16,370 bases of DNA, from positions 1-16,370 of the forward strand of contig CALKBB010000239.1 of NCBI GenBank assembly GCA_937989795.1, given 5' to 3'. Positions within the stretch are counted from its first letter, which is position 1. The number at the start of each line of letters is the position of its first letter. The translations under genes and the position numbers were made by a program. The DNA comes from an uncultured Collinsella sp. (GTDB lineage Bacteria > Actinomycetota > Coriobacteriia > Coriobacteriales > Coriobacteriaceae). Below the pieces are notes generated by a model. The model had not been told where the DNA came from. It saw nothing but the letters and a program-made list of their open reading frames with translations, and made no database searches. Shown one piece after another: positions 7,682 through 15,781 of this stretch.

Positions 7682-9139
7682 CTAACCGATCCAGCTGGCC
7701 GAAAGCGGGCCGCTGACGATGATCATGATGATGAGCACGATGAACACGAACGCCATCGCGCGGGGAAGCGGGGCACCCGCAGCGACCTCTTCGCTCGGCT
7801 CGCCGGGCAGGCAATAGCCCATCCACTTGAGGAACCAGGCAAAGGTGGCGACGGTCTCGGCGACCATGATGCACACGAGCACCAGGATCGCGACGTTGCC
7901 GGCACCCACAGAAAAGCCGCCGGCAATGATCTGGAACTTCGAGAAGAACGTGTTCATGGGCGGCACGCCGGCGATGGCGAGCGCCGCGACACCAAAGCCC
8001 ACGCCCGAGATCGGGTACTTCTTTACGATGCCGCGAAGCTTGGGCAGCATACGCGTGCCGAGCGTAAAGGAGAACGAACCGGCGATCAGGAAGAACAGGG
8101 TCTTGGCGAACGCGTGGTTAAAGATATGGCACACGGCACCGTCAAAGGCCAGCTGGCTGCCAAAGACCGAAAGGCCCAGACCAAAGAACACATAGGAGAG
8201 CTGGGCGATCGTCGAGAAGGCCAGCAGACGCTTCATGTCCTTTTGCGGCAGGTACATAAGGAAACCAAAGAGCATGGTGACCATGGCGTCGATAATGGCA
8301 ACCCAGCCCACGATCTCGGGAATCTCGCCGGCAGAGACGAGTGCACGCGCGAACACGCACACGCCGACCTTAACCATCGAGGCACCATGCAGGTAGGCCG
8401 AAACAGGCGTCGGCGCCTCCATGGCCGAAGGCAGCCACATGTACATGGGAACCTGTGCGGACTTGGCCCAGGCCGCAAACAGCACGAGCAAAAGGACGAT
8501 AGCCTTGAGCTTGGCGTCGAGGCCGGCAATCGCGGTAATGGCGAAGGTGCCGGTGTGGGCAAACACGATGGCGGCGCCCAGATACAGGCCGAGCGCACCG
8601 ATATGCGTAATGATCAGGGCCTTCATGCCGGCCTTCTTGGCCGTAGGCGTCATGTAGTAGCTAATGAGGCCCCAAGAGCACGCACCCGTGATCTCAAAGA
8701 ACACGAGCTGGCCCAAAAGGGTCGAGCTGTACACGAGGCCGGCCATGGCGCCAATGAAGGTCGCGAGGTACGCGTAGAAGCGACGACGCGGTGCGTCGGG
8801 ATGCTCACGGTTATTCTCGCTCATATAGGGAATCGAATAGATCACGACAAGCAGGCCGATACCCACAAAGGCGGGCGCGAGCAGCGTGCTCATGCGATCG
8901 AAGGTGAATCCCATGACGAGGGTCTGCCCAAACGAGATCAGGGGGACCTGCGTGTCGGGCATGCCGGCGCCAGCGAAATTCGCGGCGAGGGCGATGGTGC
9001 AGACCGTCGAGACGGCGGCACCCAAAACGCTGAACCACTTGGCGTACGGACGGGGGAACAGGGCGACGAGCACCGAGGCCACCATCGGGGCCGCGATAGC
9101 GACCAAGCCGAGAAGGGACAGACTGACTGCAAATGACAT
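7682..9139 (-). CDS. hyfD: Hydrogenase-4 membrane subunit HyfD (antiporter-like)
   Basis: Second of three antiporter-like subunits; 485 aa (E. coli HyfD about 479), about 14 membrane segments, related to NuoL. Family residues seen: Glu149 in VFFEITGACSWGLISYYM, Lys226 in FAAWAKSAQVPMYMWLP and Lys257 in HGASMVKVG. The motif LPSAMEAPTPVSAYLHGA is the signature of the proton_antipo_M domain (PF00361). GGGAG lies seven bases before the ATG at 9139. It is separated by 15 nt from hyfC and 13 nt from hyfE. Like HyfE and HyfF it has no counterpart in the smaller Hyc complex and so supports an energy-coupling Hyf complex. Confidence 0.94.
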   Translation of the reverse strand: MSFAVSLSLLGLVAIAAPMVASVLVALFPRPYAKWFSVLGAAVSTVCTIALAANFAGAGMPDTQVPLISFGQTLVMGFTFDRMSTLLAPAFVGIGLLVVIYSIPYMSENNREHPDAPRRRFYAYLATFIGAMAGLVYSSTLLGQLVFFEITGACSWGLISYYMTPTAKKAGMKALIITHIGALGLYLGAAIVFAHTGTFAITAIAGLDAKLKAIVLLLVLFAAWAKSAQVPMYMWLPSAMEAPTPVSAYLHGASMVKVGVCVFARALVSAGEIPEIVGWVAIIDAMVTMLFGFLMYLPQKDMKRLLAFSTIAQLSYVFFGLGLSVFGSQLAFDGAVCHIFNHAFAKTLFFLIAGSFSFTLGTRMLPKLRGIVKKYPISGVGFGVAALAIAGVPPMNTFFSKFQIIAGGFSVGAGNVAILVLVCIMVAETVATFAWFLKWMGYCLPGEPSEEVAAGAPLPRAMAFVFIVLIIMIIVSGPLSASWIG

Positions 9140-9154
9140 TGTTTCTCCCTTCTC

Positions 9155-10081
9155 CTACACGCCGACGACCACGAAGACAAACGCCAGCACGGCGATGCCC
9201 ACGACGGCCCAGGTCTGATTGCCAAGCACCTTAAAACGCGAGCGCGAGCAAGAGTTCTCGATCACGCCGCACACGACAAAGTCGATAAGGCACTTCACCA
9301 GGAAGATGACTGCGCCCAGAACGGCGGCGGCGCCCACGGTCGCGGGCTCGCCCCAGGGGACGAAGATCGCGCAGAACCAAGCGACGACCAGGACCTGCTT
9401 CATGGACATGGCAAGCTTGGCCATGGCGAGCGACGGGCCGGAAAGCTCGGCGAGCGGACCTTCCTGAAGCTCTTGCTCGGCCTCGGCCTGATCAAACGGC
9501 AGCTTGCCGAGTTCCATGTAGCAGGCAATCGCAAAGGCGATACCGGCGAGGATCACGGCGACCGGCGCATCGATGGCACCCGTCATGATGTGCTGACCCA
9601 TAGTGGCGATGTCGGTGGAGCCGCACACCAGGGCGGCGGCAAACAGCGCCAGCAGCATGGACGGCTCGATGAGCACGCTCATGAGCAGCTCGCGAACGCC
9701 GCCGATACCGGCGTAGGCGTTGGACGAATCCACACCGCAGAGGGCGAAGAAGAAGCGGGCGAGCGCCAGGCTGTACATGATGGTGATGGCGTCACCAAAG
9801 ACCGGGATGGGGCTTTGTGCCGTAAAGAGCGGCAGGCCCATCGCGAGCATAAAGGCGACGGCGAAGAACAGCGGCGGCATGATGCGCAGCGCAAAGCTCG
9901 CATCCTCGCTCTGGGACTCGGGGCGCGCAAAGAGCTTGGCCAGGTCGCGGTAGTCCTGCATGATGCTGGGGCCGCGACGGTTGTGCATCTTGGCGCGGAT
10001 CACGCGGCCGAGACCGGAGAAGAACGGTGCGACGGCCATGACGACCACGCCCTGCAGAACGGCAAGTACGATGTTGTTCAT
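9155..10081 (-). CDS. hyfC: Hydrogenase membrane subunit HyfC/HycD (NuoH-like)
   Basis: NuoH-like membrane anchor, 308 aa (E. coli HyfC 315, HycD 307), about eight helices. It links the soluble hydrogenase module to the membrane arm. Visible family signatures are NRRGPSIMQDYRDLAKL (residues 34-50), the R-x-GP element of NuoH/HycD proteins, and the cytoplasmic loop KLPFDQAEAEQEL (about 194-206), which carries the acidic residues aligned with the E-channel loop of complex I. Many relatives have RIPVDDP here, so this loop is a divergent version. GGAGGGGAG precedes the ATG at 10081. The gene is 12 nt after the predicted end of hyfB. Confidence 0.93.
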   Translation of the reverse strand: MNNIVLAVLQGVVVMAVAPFFSGLGRVIRAKMHNRRGPSIMQDYRDLAKLFARPESQSEDASFALRIMPPLFFAVAFMLAMGLPLFTAQSPIPVFGDAITIMYSLALARFFFALCGVDSSNAYAGIGGVRELLMSVLIEPSMLLALFAAALVCGSTDIATMGQHIMTGAIDAPVAVILAGIAFAIACYMELGKLPFDQAEAEQELQEGPLAELSGPSLAMAKLAMSMKQVLVVAWFCAIFVPWGEPATVGAAAVLGAVIFLVKCLIDFVVCGVIENSCSRSRFKVLGNQTWAVVGIAVLAFVFVVVGV

Positions 10082-10093
10082 GCTCTCCCCTCC

Positions 10094-12134
10094 TTAACCC
10101 ATTTGCACGGCGAGCACGAGGAACACCACGAGCGCCGCGACGATATAGCAGATATAGATGCTGTAGTTGCCGCCCTCGAGCTTAGTCGCGAGGTCGGCGA
10201 GCTTCTCGACACCCTTATGCGGGGCATCGACGAGAACCTTGTCGGGTACGGGCTCCACAGCCTCGGCCACACCGGTGAGCTTCTGGAAGAAGTGCGCGAT
10301 GGACCAGCAGACGGCAGTGCAGCGGTCGCGCAGCGTGTAGAGCGGCTGCATAAACCAGGACACCTCGGAGGCAAAGGTCGTGGCCACGACGGGCATATGC
10401 TCGTTGGGAGCATAGCCGCATGCCCACGGCTGGGACTTCTGCACCTTACCGACGGTCTTGAGCTTGCGGTAGCCGCAGGCAAGGCCGACAAGTACCACGA
10501 GCGCAATGGCGATCGCGGGCGTGGAGGAGGTAATCGTGTTCGGGGTAGGTGGCAGCGCCGGAGTACTGGTTCATGAGCTCCATGCCCTCGGCGGCAAACA
10601 CGCCACCGTACGGATGCAGCACGGACGCGGCGACATCGACCAGCACGGGCGCGATCACGGGAGCGCCAATGCCCAGCACGACGCAGATGGCCGCGAGCAG
10701 GCCCTGCGCAAACACCATGGGGGCGGGAACCTCCTTGGCATTGGCCGCGGCCTCGGAGCGGGGCGCGGAGGCAAAGGAGACGCCATAGGCCTTGACGAAG
10801 CACGTGACAGCCAGCGCACCGGTAATGGCAAGCGCGACGGCAGCGAACACGGCCACGATCATGACGGCCTTGTCGCCCTGCATGGCGGCGTTAAAGAGCG
10901 ACTGATAGGTAAACCACTCGGACACAAAGCCGTTGAAGGGCGGGATGGCCGAAATGGCAAGCGCGCCAACGAGGAAGCAGATGGCCGTTGCCGGCATACG
11001 ACGGAACAGGCCGCCCATCTTCTCCATATTGCGCGTACCCGTGGAGTACAGCAGCGCACCGGCGCCCAAGAACAGCTCGCCCTTAAACATCGCGTGGTTA
11101 AACGTGTGGTAGAGGGCGGCCATCAGAGCCAGGACGGCGATGCCGACCGAATTGAGCGCCATGGCGGCCATGGAGGCGCCGACGCCGAGCAGAATGATGC
11201 CGATGTTCTCGACGGAGTGATAGGCCAGCAGGCGCTTGATGTCGTGCTCGTGGAGGGCGTAGACGACGCCCAGGACCGACGAGATGGATCCGAAGACCAG
11301 GACCATGAGGCCCCACCAGAGCTGGACGCCCGAACCCGCGAGCAGGTCGAGACCAACCTTGAGGATGCCGAAGATACCGATCTTGATCATGCCGCCGGAC
11401 ATGAGGGCCGACACGTTGGACGGCGCCTCGGGATGTGCCTTGGGCAGCCAGCCGTGCAGCGGGATGATACCGGCCTTGGCGCCAAAGCCAAAGAAGGCGA
11501 GCACGAAGCACACGGATGCGACCGCGGGGCTAAACTGCGTGGCGCGGAAATCCGCAAAGGCAAACGAGCCACCGGCGAAGTTGGTCATGGTGAGGAAGCT
11601 CGCCATGATGAGCACAAAGCCCACGTGCGCGATCACAAAGTAGAGCCAACCGCCATGGATGGAGTTCTCGTTCTCCTCGATCACGACCAGGAAGTACGAG
11701 GTCAGCGACATGAGCTCAAAGGCGACCAGGAACCAAAACACGTTGTCGGCGGTGATGACGAGCATCATGGACGCCACAAAGGTGTTAAAGAAGAAGCCGG
11801 CGCGGCCCTTTTTGCCCGGGTACTCATCAAAGTAGTTGAGACCGTAGATCGAACCGGCAAACGCGAGCACCGAGATGAGCGCCACGAACAGGCCGGACAG
11901 CTGGTTGAGCAGCAGCTGGAAATGGGCAAACGGGAAGAACACGATGGTGTCGACCGACGTGACATCGCCCAGCACGGCCTGGATACCGGCCACAAACGAA
12001 AGCACCGCGGCGACGGCGCCGATAAGGCAGCCGGCGGTCTTGGCGGCGTTATCGGCCTTGATCAGCAGAACCGAGGCGAGCGCACCGATGCACGAGACGG
12101 CAAGCGATGCGATAAACAGCGTCATGCTATCCAT
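10094..12134 (-). CDS. hyfB: Hydrogenase-4 membrane subunit HyfB (antiporter-like), frameshifted at 10542-10545
   Basis: Largest membrane subunit, NuoL/HycC-like. Codons 1-530 read in one frame from the ATG at 12134 (GGGAG 8 nt upstream, overlapping the hyfA stop by 8 nt). They contain Glu140 in FWFLVAFELMSLTSYF, Lys220 in FFGFGAKAGIIPLHGWLPK and Lys251 in SGGMIKIG. At the CCCC run (10545-10542) the family sequence moves to the next frame: NTITSSTPAIAIALVVLVG, then SQPWACGY and a C-terminal membrane helix ending at 10094. Removing one C restores 679 aa, close to E. coli HyfB at 672. Read literally, the first frame ends at 10446 after about 30 residues of unrelated sequence, losing the terminal ~150 residues. 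Causes could be a sequence error, a real mutation, or recoding; all other operon genes are intact. Confidence 0.88.
10541..10550 (-). other. Frameshift site in hyfB (C4 run)
   Basis: Minus strand reads ACC TAC CCC GAA in the upstream frame and ACC CCG AAC in the downstream frame. One extra C in the CCCC tract (10545-10542) explains the shift. No stop codon is adjacent, which is unlike a typical programmed +1 site. Confidence 0.8.
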
Positions 12135-12744
12135 TGTTTACGCTCCCTTCTGCTTTCTCGGACAGACCCTGGGCCACAGCGGTAACGTCGACGGACGGAC
12201 CGTTTTCGATCGAGCGCAGGCGCTTGGCCTCGTCGAGCTCGCGATCGGCCGCGCCGCCCATGACGGTCAGTGCCTTGGTGGGGCACGCCGCCACACAATG
12301 CGGGCCTTCCGGATCGAAGGCGCACAGGTCGCACTTGACAGCGCAGGTGTACTGGCCGGGAGCCCACGTAAGCAGGCTGCTCAGGGACTTAGGATACGAA
12401 GGCGTCGGGTCGCACATGCCTGCGACACCGGCGATAGACGTGCCATCGGGATGGATGGCACCGAAGGGGCACGCGATGGCGCACAGCCTGCACCCGATGC
12501 ACTCCTGCTCCTTGACGTGGATGCGGTCGCCATCGTGCTCGATGGCATTCACCGGGCAGACCTCGGCGCAGGGGGCACCCTCGCAATGGTGGCAGGCAAG
12601 GGCGGCCGAAATACCGCCGGTCTTCACGAGCGCCAGGCGCGGCGTATCCTGAAGACCCTGCATCCGGTGGGCGTCGGCACAGGCGGACTGGCATGTTCCG
12701 CAGCCGATGCACCTCTCCGGGTTGATGTCGATGAAGCGGTTCAT
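12127..12744 (-). CDS. hyfA: Hydrogenase-4 iron-sulfur subunit HyfA (4x[4Fe-4S] ferredoxin)
   Basis: Polyferredoxin of 205 aa, the same length as E. coli HyfA, carrying electrons from formate dehydrogenase towards HyfH. Sixteen cysteines form four 4Fe-4S sites: CIGCGTCQSAC (12-22), CHHCEGAPCAEVCP (51-63), CIGCRLCAIACP (82-92) and CDLC with CVAACP (138-154). The stretch MQGLQDTPRLALVKT near residues 28-42 is very close to E. coli HyfA. I chose the ATG at 12744, which has AGGA 7 nt upstream; a GTG at 12750 adds two residues. It follows fdhF after 78 nt containing a large hairpin, and overlaps the hyfB start by 8 nt. It is the structural partner of HyfB/HyfG in the membrane complex. Confidence 0.94.
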   Translation of the reverse strand: MNRFIDINPERCIGCGTCQSACADAHRMQGLQDTPRLALVKTGGISAALACHHCEGAPCAEVCPVNAIEHDGDRIHVKEQECIGCRLCAIACPFGAIHPDGTSIAGVAGMCDPTPSYPKSLSSLLTWAPGQYTCAVKCDLCAFDPEGPHCVAACPTKALTVMGGAADRELDEAKRLRSIENGPSVDVTAVAQGLSEKAEGSVNNG

Positions 12745-12766
12745 CCCCACTTCCTTTCAAAATAAC

Positions 12767-12801
12767 GGGCCGGGCTCCCGAACGTACGGGACGCCCGGCC
12801 C
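12767..12801 (-). terminator. Large GC-rich hairpin between fdhF and hyfA (attenuator or mRNA stability element)
   Basis: On the minus strand, GGGCCGGGC (12801-12793) pairs with GCCCGGCCC (12775-12767); inside this TCCCG pairs with CGGGA around a 6-nt loop, with one bulged G, giving about 14 bp. It is followed by GTTATTTTG, an imperfect T tract, and preceded by TTTTT. It lies 21 nt after the fdhF stop. It could terminate part of the transcripts, or protect the upstream fdhF mRNA end after cleavage; either would make hydN-fdhF more abundant than the hyf genes. Confidence 0.65.
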
Positions 12802-12822
12802 AAAAAGCCAACGAGAACGGGA

Positions 12823-15045
12823 CTACACGATTTGATTCACGTGCGTCTCGTCGTCGAACTTGGCGGCGCCGGGCTCAACGTCCTGGGGAGCGGCGGCGTC
12901 CACCAGAGCCTGCTTGAGCTCGGTGTACTGACGCTCGACCTCGCCCTCGGCCCAGACCTGGTCGGCGATAGCGTCGACCTGGCAGGCGGAGAACTTGTCC
13001 TCGGGCGTGTGCGAGACCGGGTCGACCTTGTGAATGGTCAGCTCGTTGCACTTGCCGATCCACCACTGGTAGGTCATGTAGACCGTGCCCTTGTTGATAC
13101 GGTCGCTCACGTCGGCGCGGCTGTATACCTGGCCGCGGCGGCTGTGAATCGAGACGATGTCGCCGTTCTTGATGCCGCGCGCCTGGGCATCCGCGGGATT
13201 CATGCGGACAAAGCCGGGCTCGTCGGCGAGCAGCGCCAGCGTCTTGCAGTTGCCGGTCATCGAACGGCAGCTGTAGTGGCCGACCTCGCGGACGGTGCAC
13301 AGAATGAGCGGGTACTCATCGTCGGGAAGCTCGGAGGGCGCCTCCCAGTCGTGCGCCATCAGGTTGGCGCGGCCGTCCTTGGTGGTGAACTTGCCACCAG
13401 CGAACATGTCGGCCGTGCCGTGGTCGTTCACATCGGTGCTCTTGACCGGCCACTGGGCGTAACCGCCCTCGGGAGCCATCTTCTCGTAGGTTGCGCCCAC
13501 AAAGTTGGGGCACAGGCTAATGCACTCGTTCCAGATCTGCTCGGTGTTGTCGTAGTGCATGGGGTAGCCCATGCGCGTGGACAGGTCCGCGAAGATCTCC
13601 CAGTCGTGACGGCACTCGCCCTTGGGCGGAACGGCCGCGTCAAAGTGCTGGAAGCTACGGTCGGATGCGGTAAAGACACCCTCGTGCTCGCCCCAAGAGG
13701 TAGCGGGCAGGATGACGTCGGCGAGCATGGTCGTCTGCGTCATAAAGATGTCCTGGCAAATGAACAGATCCAGCTCGGAGAGCGTCTTGCGCATACCGGC
13801 CGAATCGGGCTCGGTCTGCACCGGGTCCTCGCCGTAGTTGTAGAAGCAGTGCACCTTGCCCTCGTCGACCAGGTGGCCCAGGTCGGTGAGCTTGTAGCCC
13901 TCCTCGAGCGGGAGCTTTTCCTCGGGCACGCCCCAAGCCTTGGCAAACTTGGCACGCACTGCCGGGTCGGTGACCTTCTGGTAGCCAGGGTACAGGTTGG
14001 GCAGCATGCCCATATCGCAGGAGCCCTGGACGTTATTCTGGCCACGCACGGGCGCGAGGCCGGAGTTGGGTTTGCCGATCTGGCCGGCAACGCAGGCGAT
14101 GGAGGCGATGGTGTGCACCGTCTTCAGGTTCTGCTTCTGCTGGCATACGCCCATACCCCAGCCAATGATGGCAGAGGGCTTCGCCGTGGCGTACATCTCG
14201 GCAGCTTGATGGATCAATGCGGGCTCGACACCCGTGATGTCCTGTACGGATTCGGGAGTGTAGTTCTTGATGGTCTCCCACCACTCGTCAAAGCCGTTCG
14301 TGTGCTCGGCGACGAATTCCTTGTCGTAGAGGCCATCGTTGACCAAGCAGTTGGCAAAGGCGTTGAGGAACGCGACATTGCAACCGTTCTTGATCGGAAG
14401 GTAGATATCGGCGATACGCGCGGTTTCGATATGGCGCGGGTCGGCGACGATGATCTTGCAACCCTTTTCTTTGGCTCGCACGATACGCCTTGCGACGATG
14501 GGGTGCGAATCGGCAGGGTTATAGCCGAAGAGGAAAATGCAGCCCGCATCCTCCATACCGGGGATGGAGCATGACATGCAACCTGAACCAACCGTGTCCA
14601 TCAGACCGAGGACAGTAGGGCCGTGTCAAGTACGGGCGCAGTTGTCCACGCTGTGGGTGCCGATGCACGCACGCGTAAACTTCTGCATGACGTAGTTCGC
14701 CTCATTGCCGCCGCCTCGCGAAGAGCCGGTGGTCATGACAGCGTTAGGACCATATTCGTCAATTATGGCCTGCATCTTAGATGCGGTGAAATCCAGTGCC
14801 TCGTCCCAGCTTACGCGCTCAAGATCCGCGCCCTTGGTGCGGCGGATCATCGGGTGCAGTACGCGGGGAGTCAAGATCTTGGTGTCGTTGATGAAGTCGT
14901 AGCCGCTCATGCCCTTAAGGCACAGCTCGCCCTGATTGGTGATGCCGTTGAGCGGTTCGGTACCCACGACCTGGCCGTTTTGGACCAAGAGGTTAAACTG
15001 GCAACCGGCGCCGCAGTACGGGCAGATCACTTTATGCTTCTCCAT
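12823..15045 (-). CDS. fdhF: Formate dehydrogenase H (FdhF), selenocysteine at codon 140
   Basis: Catalytic Mo-bis-MGD formate dehydrogenase, 740 aa with Sec (E. coli FdhF 715). It oxidises formate to CO2 and feeds electrons to the hydrogenase. The 4Fe-4S ligands CPYCGAGC (Cys8, 11, 15) and LCLKG (Cys42, Lys44) have the same numbering as E. coli. The TGA at 14628-14626 is codon 140, the E. coli Sec140 position, within the active-site context DNCART-U-HGPTV. His141 follows, and reading continues in frame to the TAG at 12823. Simple ORF calling splits the gene into two pieces. The start ATG at 15045 has GGAGG upstream; the open frame beyond it lacks family similarity. A SECIS-like hairpin follows the UGA. 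Function needs SelA/B/C/D, which are not in the window. No Tat signal, so cytoplasmic. Confidence 0.96.
14595..14628 (-). promoter_or_regulatory. UGA (Sec) codon and bacterial SECIS-like hairpin in fdhF
   Basis: The UGA is at 14628-14626. Eleven bases later UGUCC (14614-14610) pairs with GGACA (14599-14595), and UC pairs with GA above it with one bulged U, closing a GGUCU loop (14607-14603). The E. coli fdhF SECIS also has a GGUCU-type apical loop read by SelB and a bulged U, though there on the 5' side. Distance from UGA to loop is 18 nt, in the accepted bacterial range. Confidence 0.85.
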
Positions 15046-15068
15046 GACACCCTCCTTCCTTTCTCTGC

Positions 15069-15084
15069 TACCGATTAATCGGTA
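15069..15084. promoter_or_regulatory. Perfect 16-bp palindrome upstream of fdhF
   Basis: TACCGATTAATCGGTA is a perfect palindrome in the 76-nt gap between the hydN-like gene and fdhF, about 12 nt upstream of the ribosome site of fdhF. It could be an operator for a dimeric regulator at an internal promoter, or in RNA a 6-bp stem with a UUAA loop that acts as a processing site. I see no convincing -35/-10 pair that would settle which. Confidence 0.5.
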
Positions 15085-15121
15085 CGTATTTGACAATCGT
15101 TGGGCTTGTATGGCCGCCCGC

Positions 15122-15640
15122 CTACGCCTCGTTTTCGATGGTGGCGCGGGCACGCTCGGCAGTCAGCTCCGCCAGGCGCTCCTCGTCTACCAGGGTGAGG
15201 CCCTTGGTCGGACAAGCCTCGGCACACGCCGGACCGCCGGGACGGTCCACGCACAGGTCGCACTTGAGCACGAAGCTCTTAGTCTGCGAACCCACGCGCA
15301 CGTCGCCCATCAAGACGGGGACCTGCGTGGTCGCCACGCTCACGGCGCCAAAGGGGCAGGCCATGACGCAGCTCTTGCAGCCGATGCAGTTGTCCTCGTT
15401 GACGCCGATACGATGGTTCTTTGGATCAAAGAACAAGGCGCCCGTAGGACAGGCCTTCGCGCACGGAGCGTCCTCGCAGTGGTGACATGCCACCGGCGCG
15501 GAGATCTCGTAGGTGCGCGTTACGCGCAAGCGAGGTGCGGCGATGTTGCCGGGGATATCGTGCGCCTCAATGCACGCCGCCATACAGGTTTGGCACCCAA
15601 TGCAGCGCGAGGAATCAGCCACGACTCGTTTATTGCCCAT
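15122..15640 (-). CDS. hydN: HydN/HycB-like 4x[4Fe-4S] ferredoxin, electron partner of FdhF
   Basis: Polyferredoxin of 172 aa (E. coli HydN 175). It has sixteen cysteines in four sites: CIGCQTCMAAC (13-23), CHHCEDAPCAKACP (52-64), CIGCKSCVMACP (85-95) and CDLC with CAEACP (127-143). The C-terminal RLAELTAERARATIENE resembles the HydN tail. It should carry electrons between FdhF and the hydrogenase or assist FdhF; HycB is the other family name that fits. I chose the ATG at 15640 because AGGAGGGAG lies 8 nt before it; the open frame extending to 15748 has no such site and overlaps the structured leader. It is the first gene of the operon and is a paralogue of HyfA, so the locus has two such proteins. 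Confidence 0.92.
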   Translation of the reverse strand: MGNKRVVADSSRCIGCQTCMAACIEAHDIPGNIAAPRLRVTRTYEISAPVACHHCEDAPCAKACPTGALFFDPKNHRIGVNEDNCIGCKSCVMACPFGAVSVATTQVPVLMGDVRVGSQTKSFVLKCDLCVDRPGGPACAEACPTKGLTLVDEERLAELTAERARATIENEA

Positions 15641-15664
15641 GTTGTTCACTCCCTCCTGAATCCC

Positions 15665-15715
15665 ATGCCGGAGAGACCCTGTCGACGTTGCCCCGGACCG
15701 CCCGTGGTCCGGCAT
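15665..15715 (-). promoter_or_regulatory. Structured leader of the FHL operon with two competing stems
   Basis: In the predicted 5' leader of hydN, CCGGACC (15712-15706 on the minus strand) pairs with GGTCCGG (15699-15693) around a 6-nt loop. A second pairing, ATGCCGG (15715-15709) with CCGGCAT (15671-15665), uses the same CCGG bases, so the two cannot form together. The second stem ends about 8 nt before the hydN ribosome site (15657-15652). This allows a riboregulatory switch, but no known riboswitch consensus was recognised. Confidence 0.4.
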
Positions 15716-15781
15716 CGGCGTATCGAGTGCATGCGGCGAAACAGGCACTTCGATAGAGTTCCTCCAACGATATACAGGTTA

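Noticed and set aside
3475..7716. 1413-codon plus-strand open frame opposite hyfE, hyfF and hyfG
   Set aside because: It is rich in His, Gln, Gly and Asp with no domain, and runs opposite three well-conserved genes. Long antisense frames without stops are common in GC-rich DNA.
12832..14574. 580-codon plus-strand open frame opposite fdhF
   Set aside because: It is an antisense shadow of the fdhF codons; there is no ribosome site or recognisable domain.
12823..14601. Separate formate dehydrogenase starting at ATG 14601
   Set aside because: This is the part of fdhF after the Sec codon; the ATG is an internal Met in the LGLMDTVG segment and lacks the N-terminal 4Fe-4S motif.
15089..15110. TTGACA on the plus strand near fdhF as a promoter
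   Set aside because: No -10 hexamer at 16-18 nt, and it would read antisense into the hydN-like gene.
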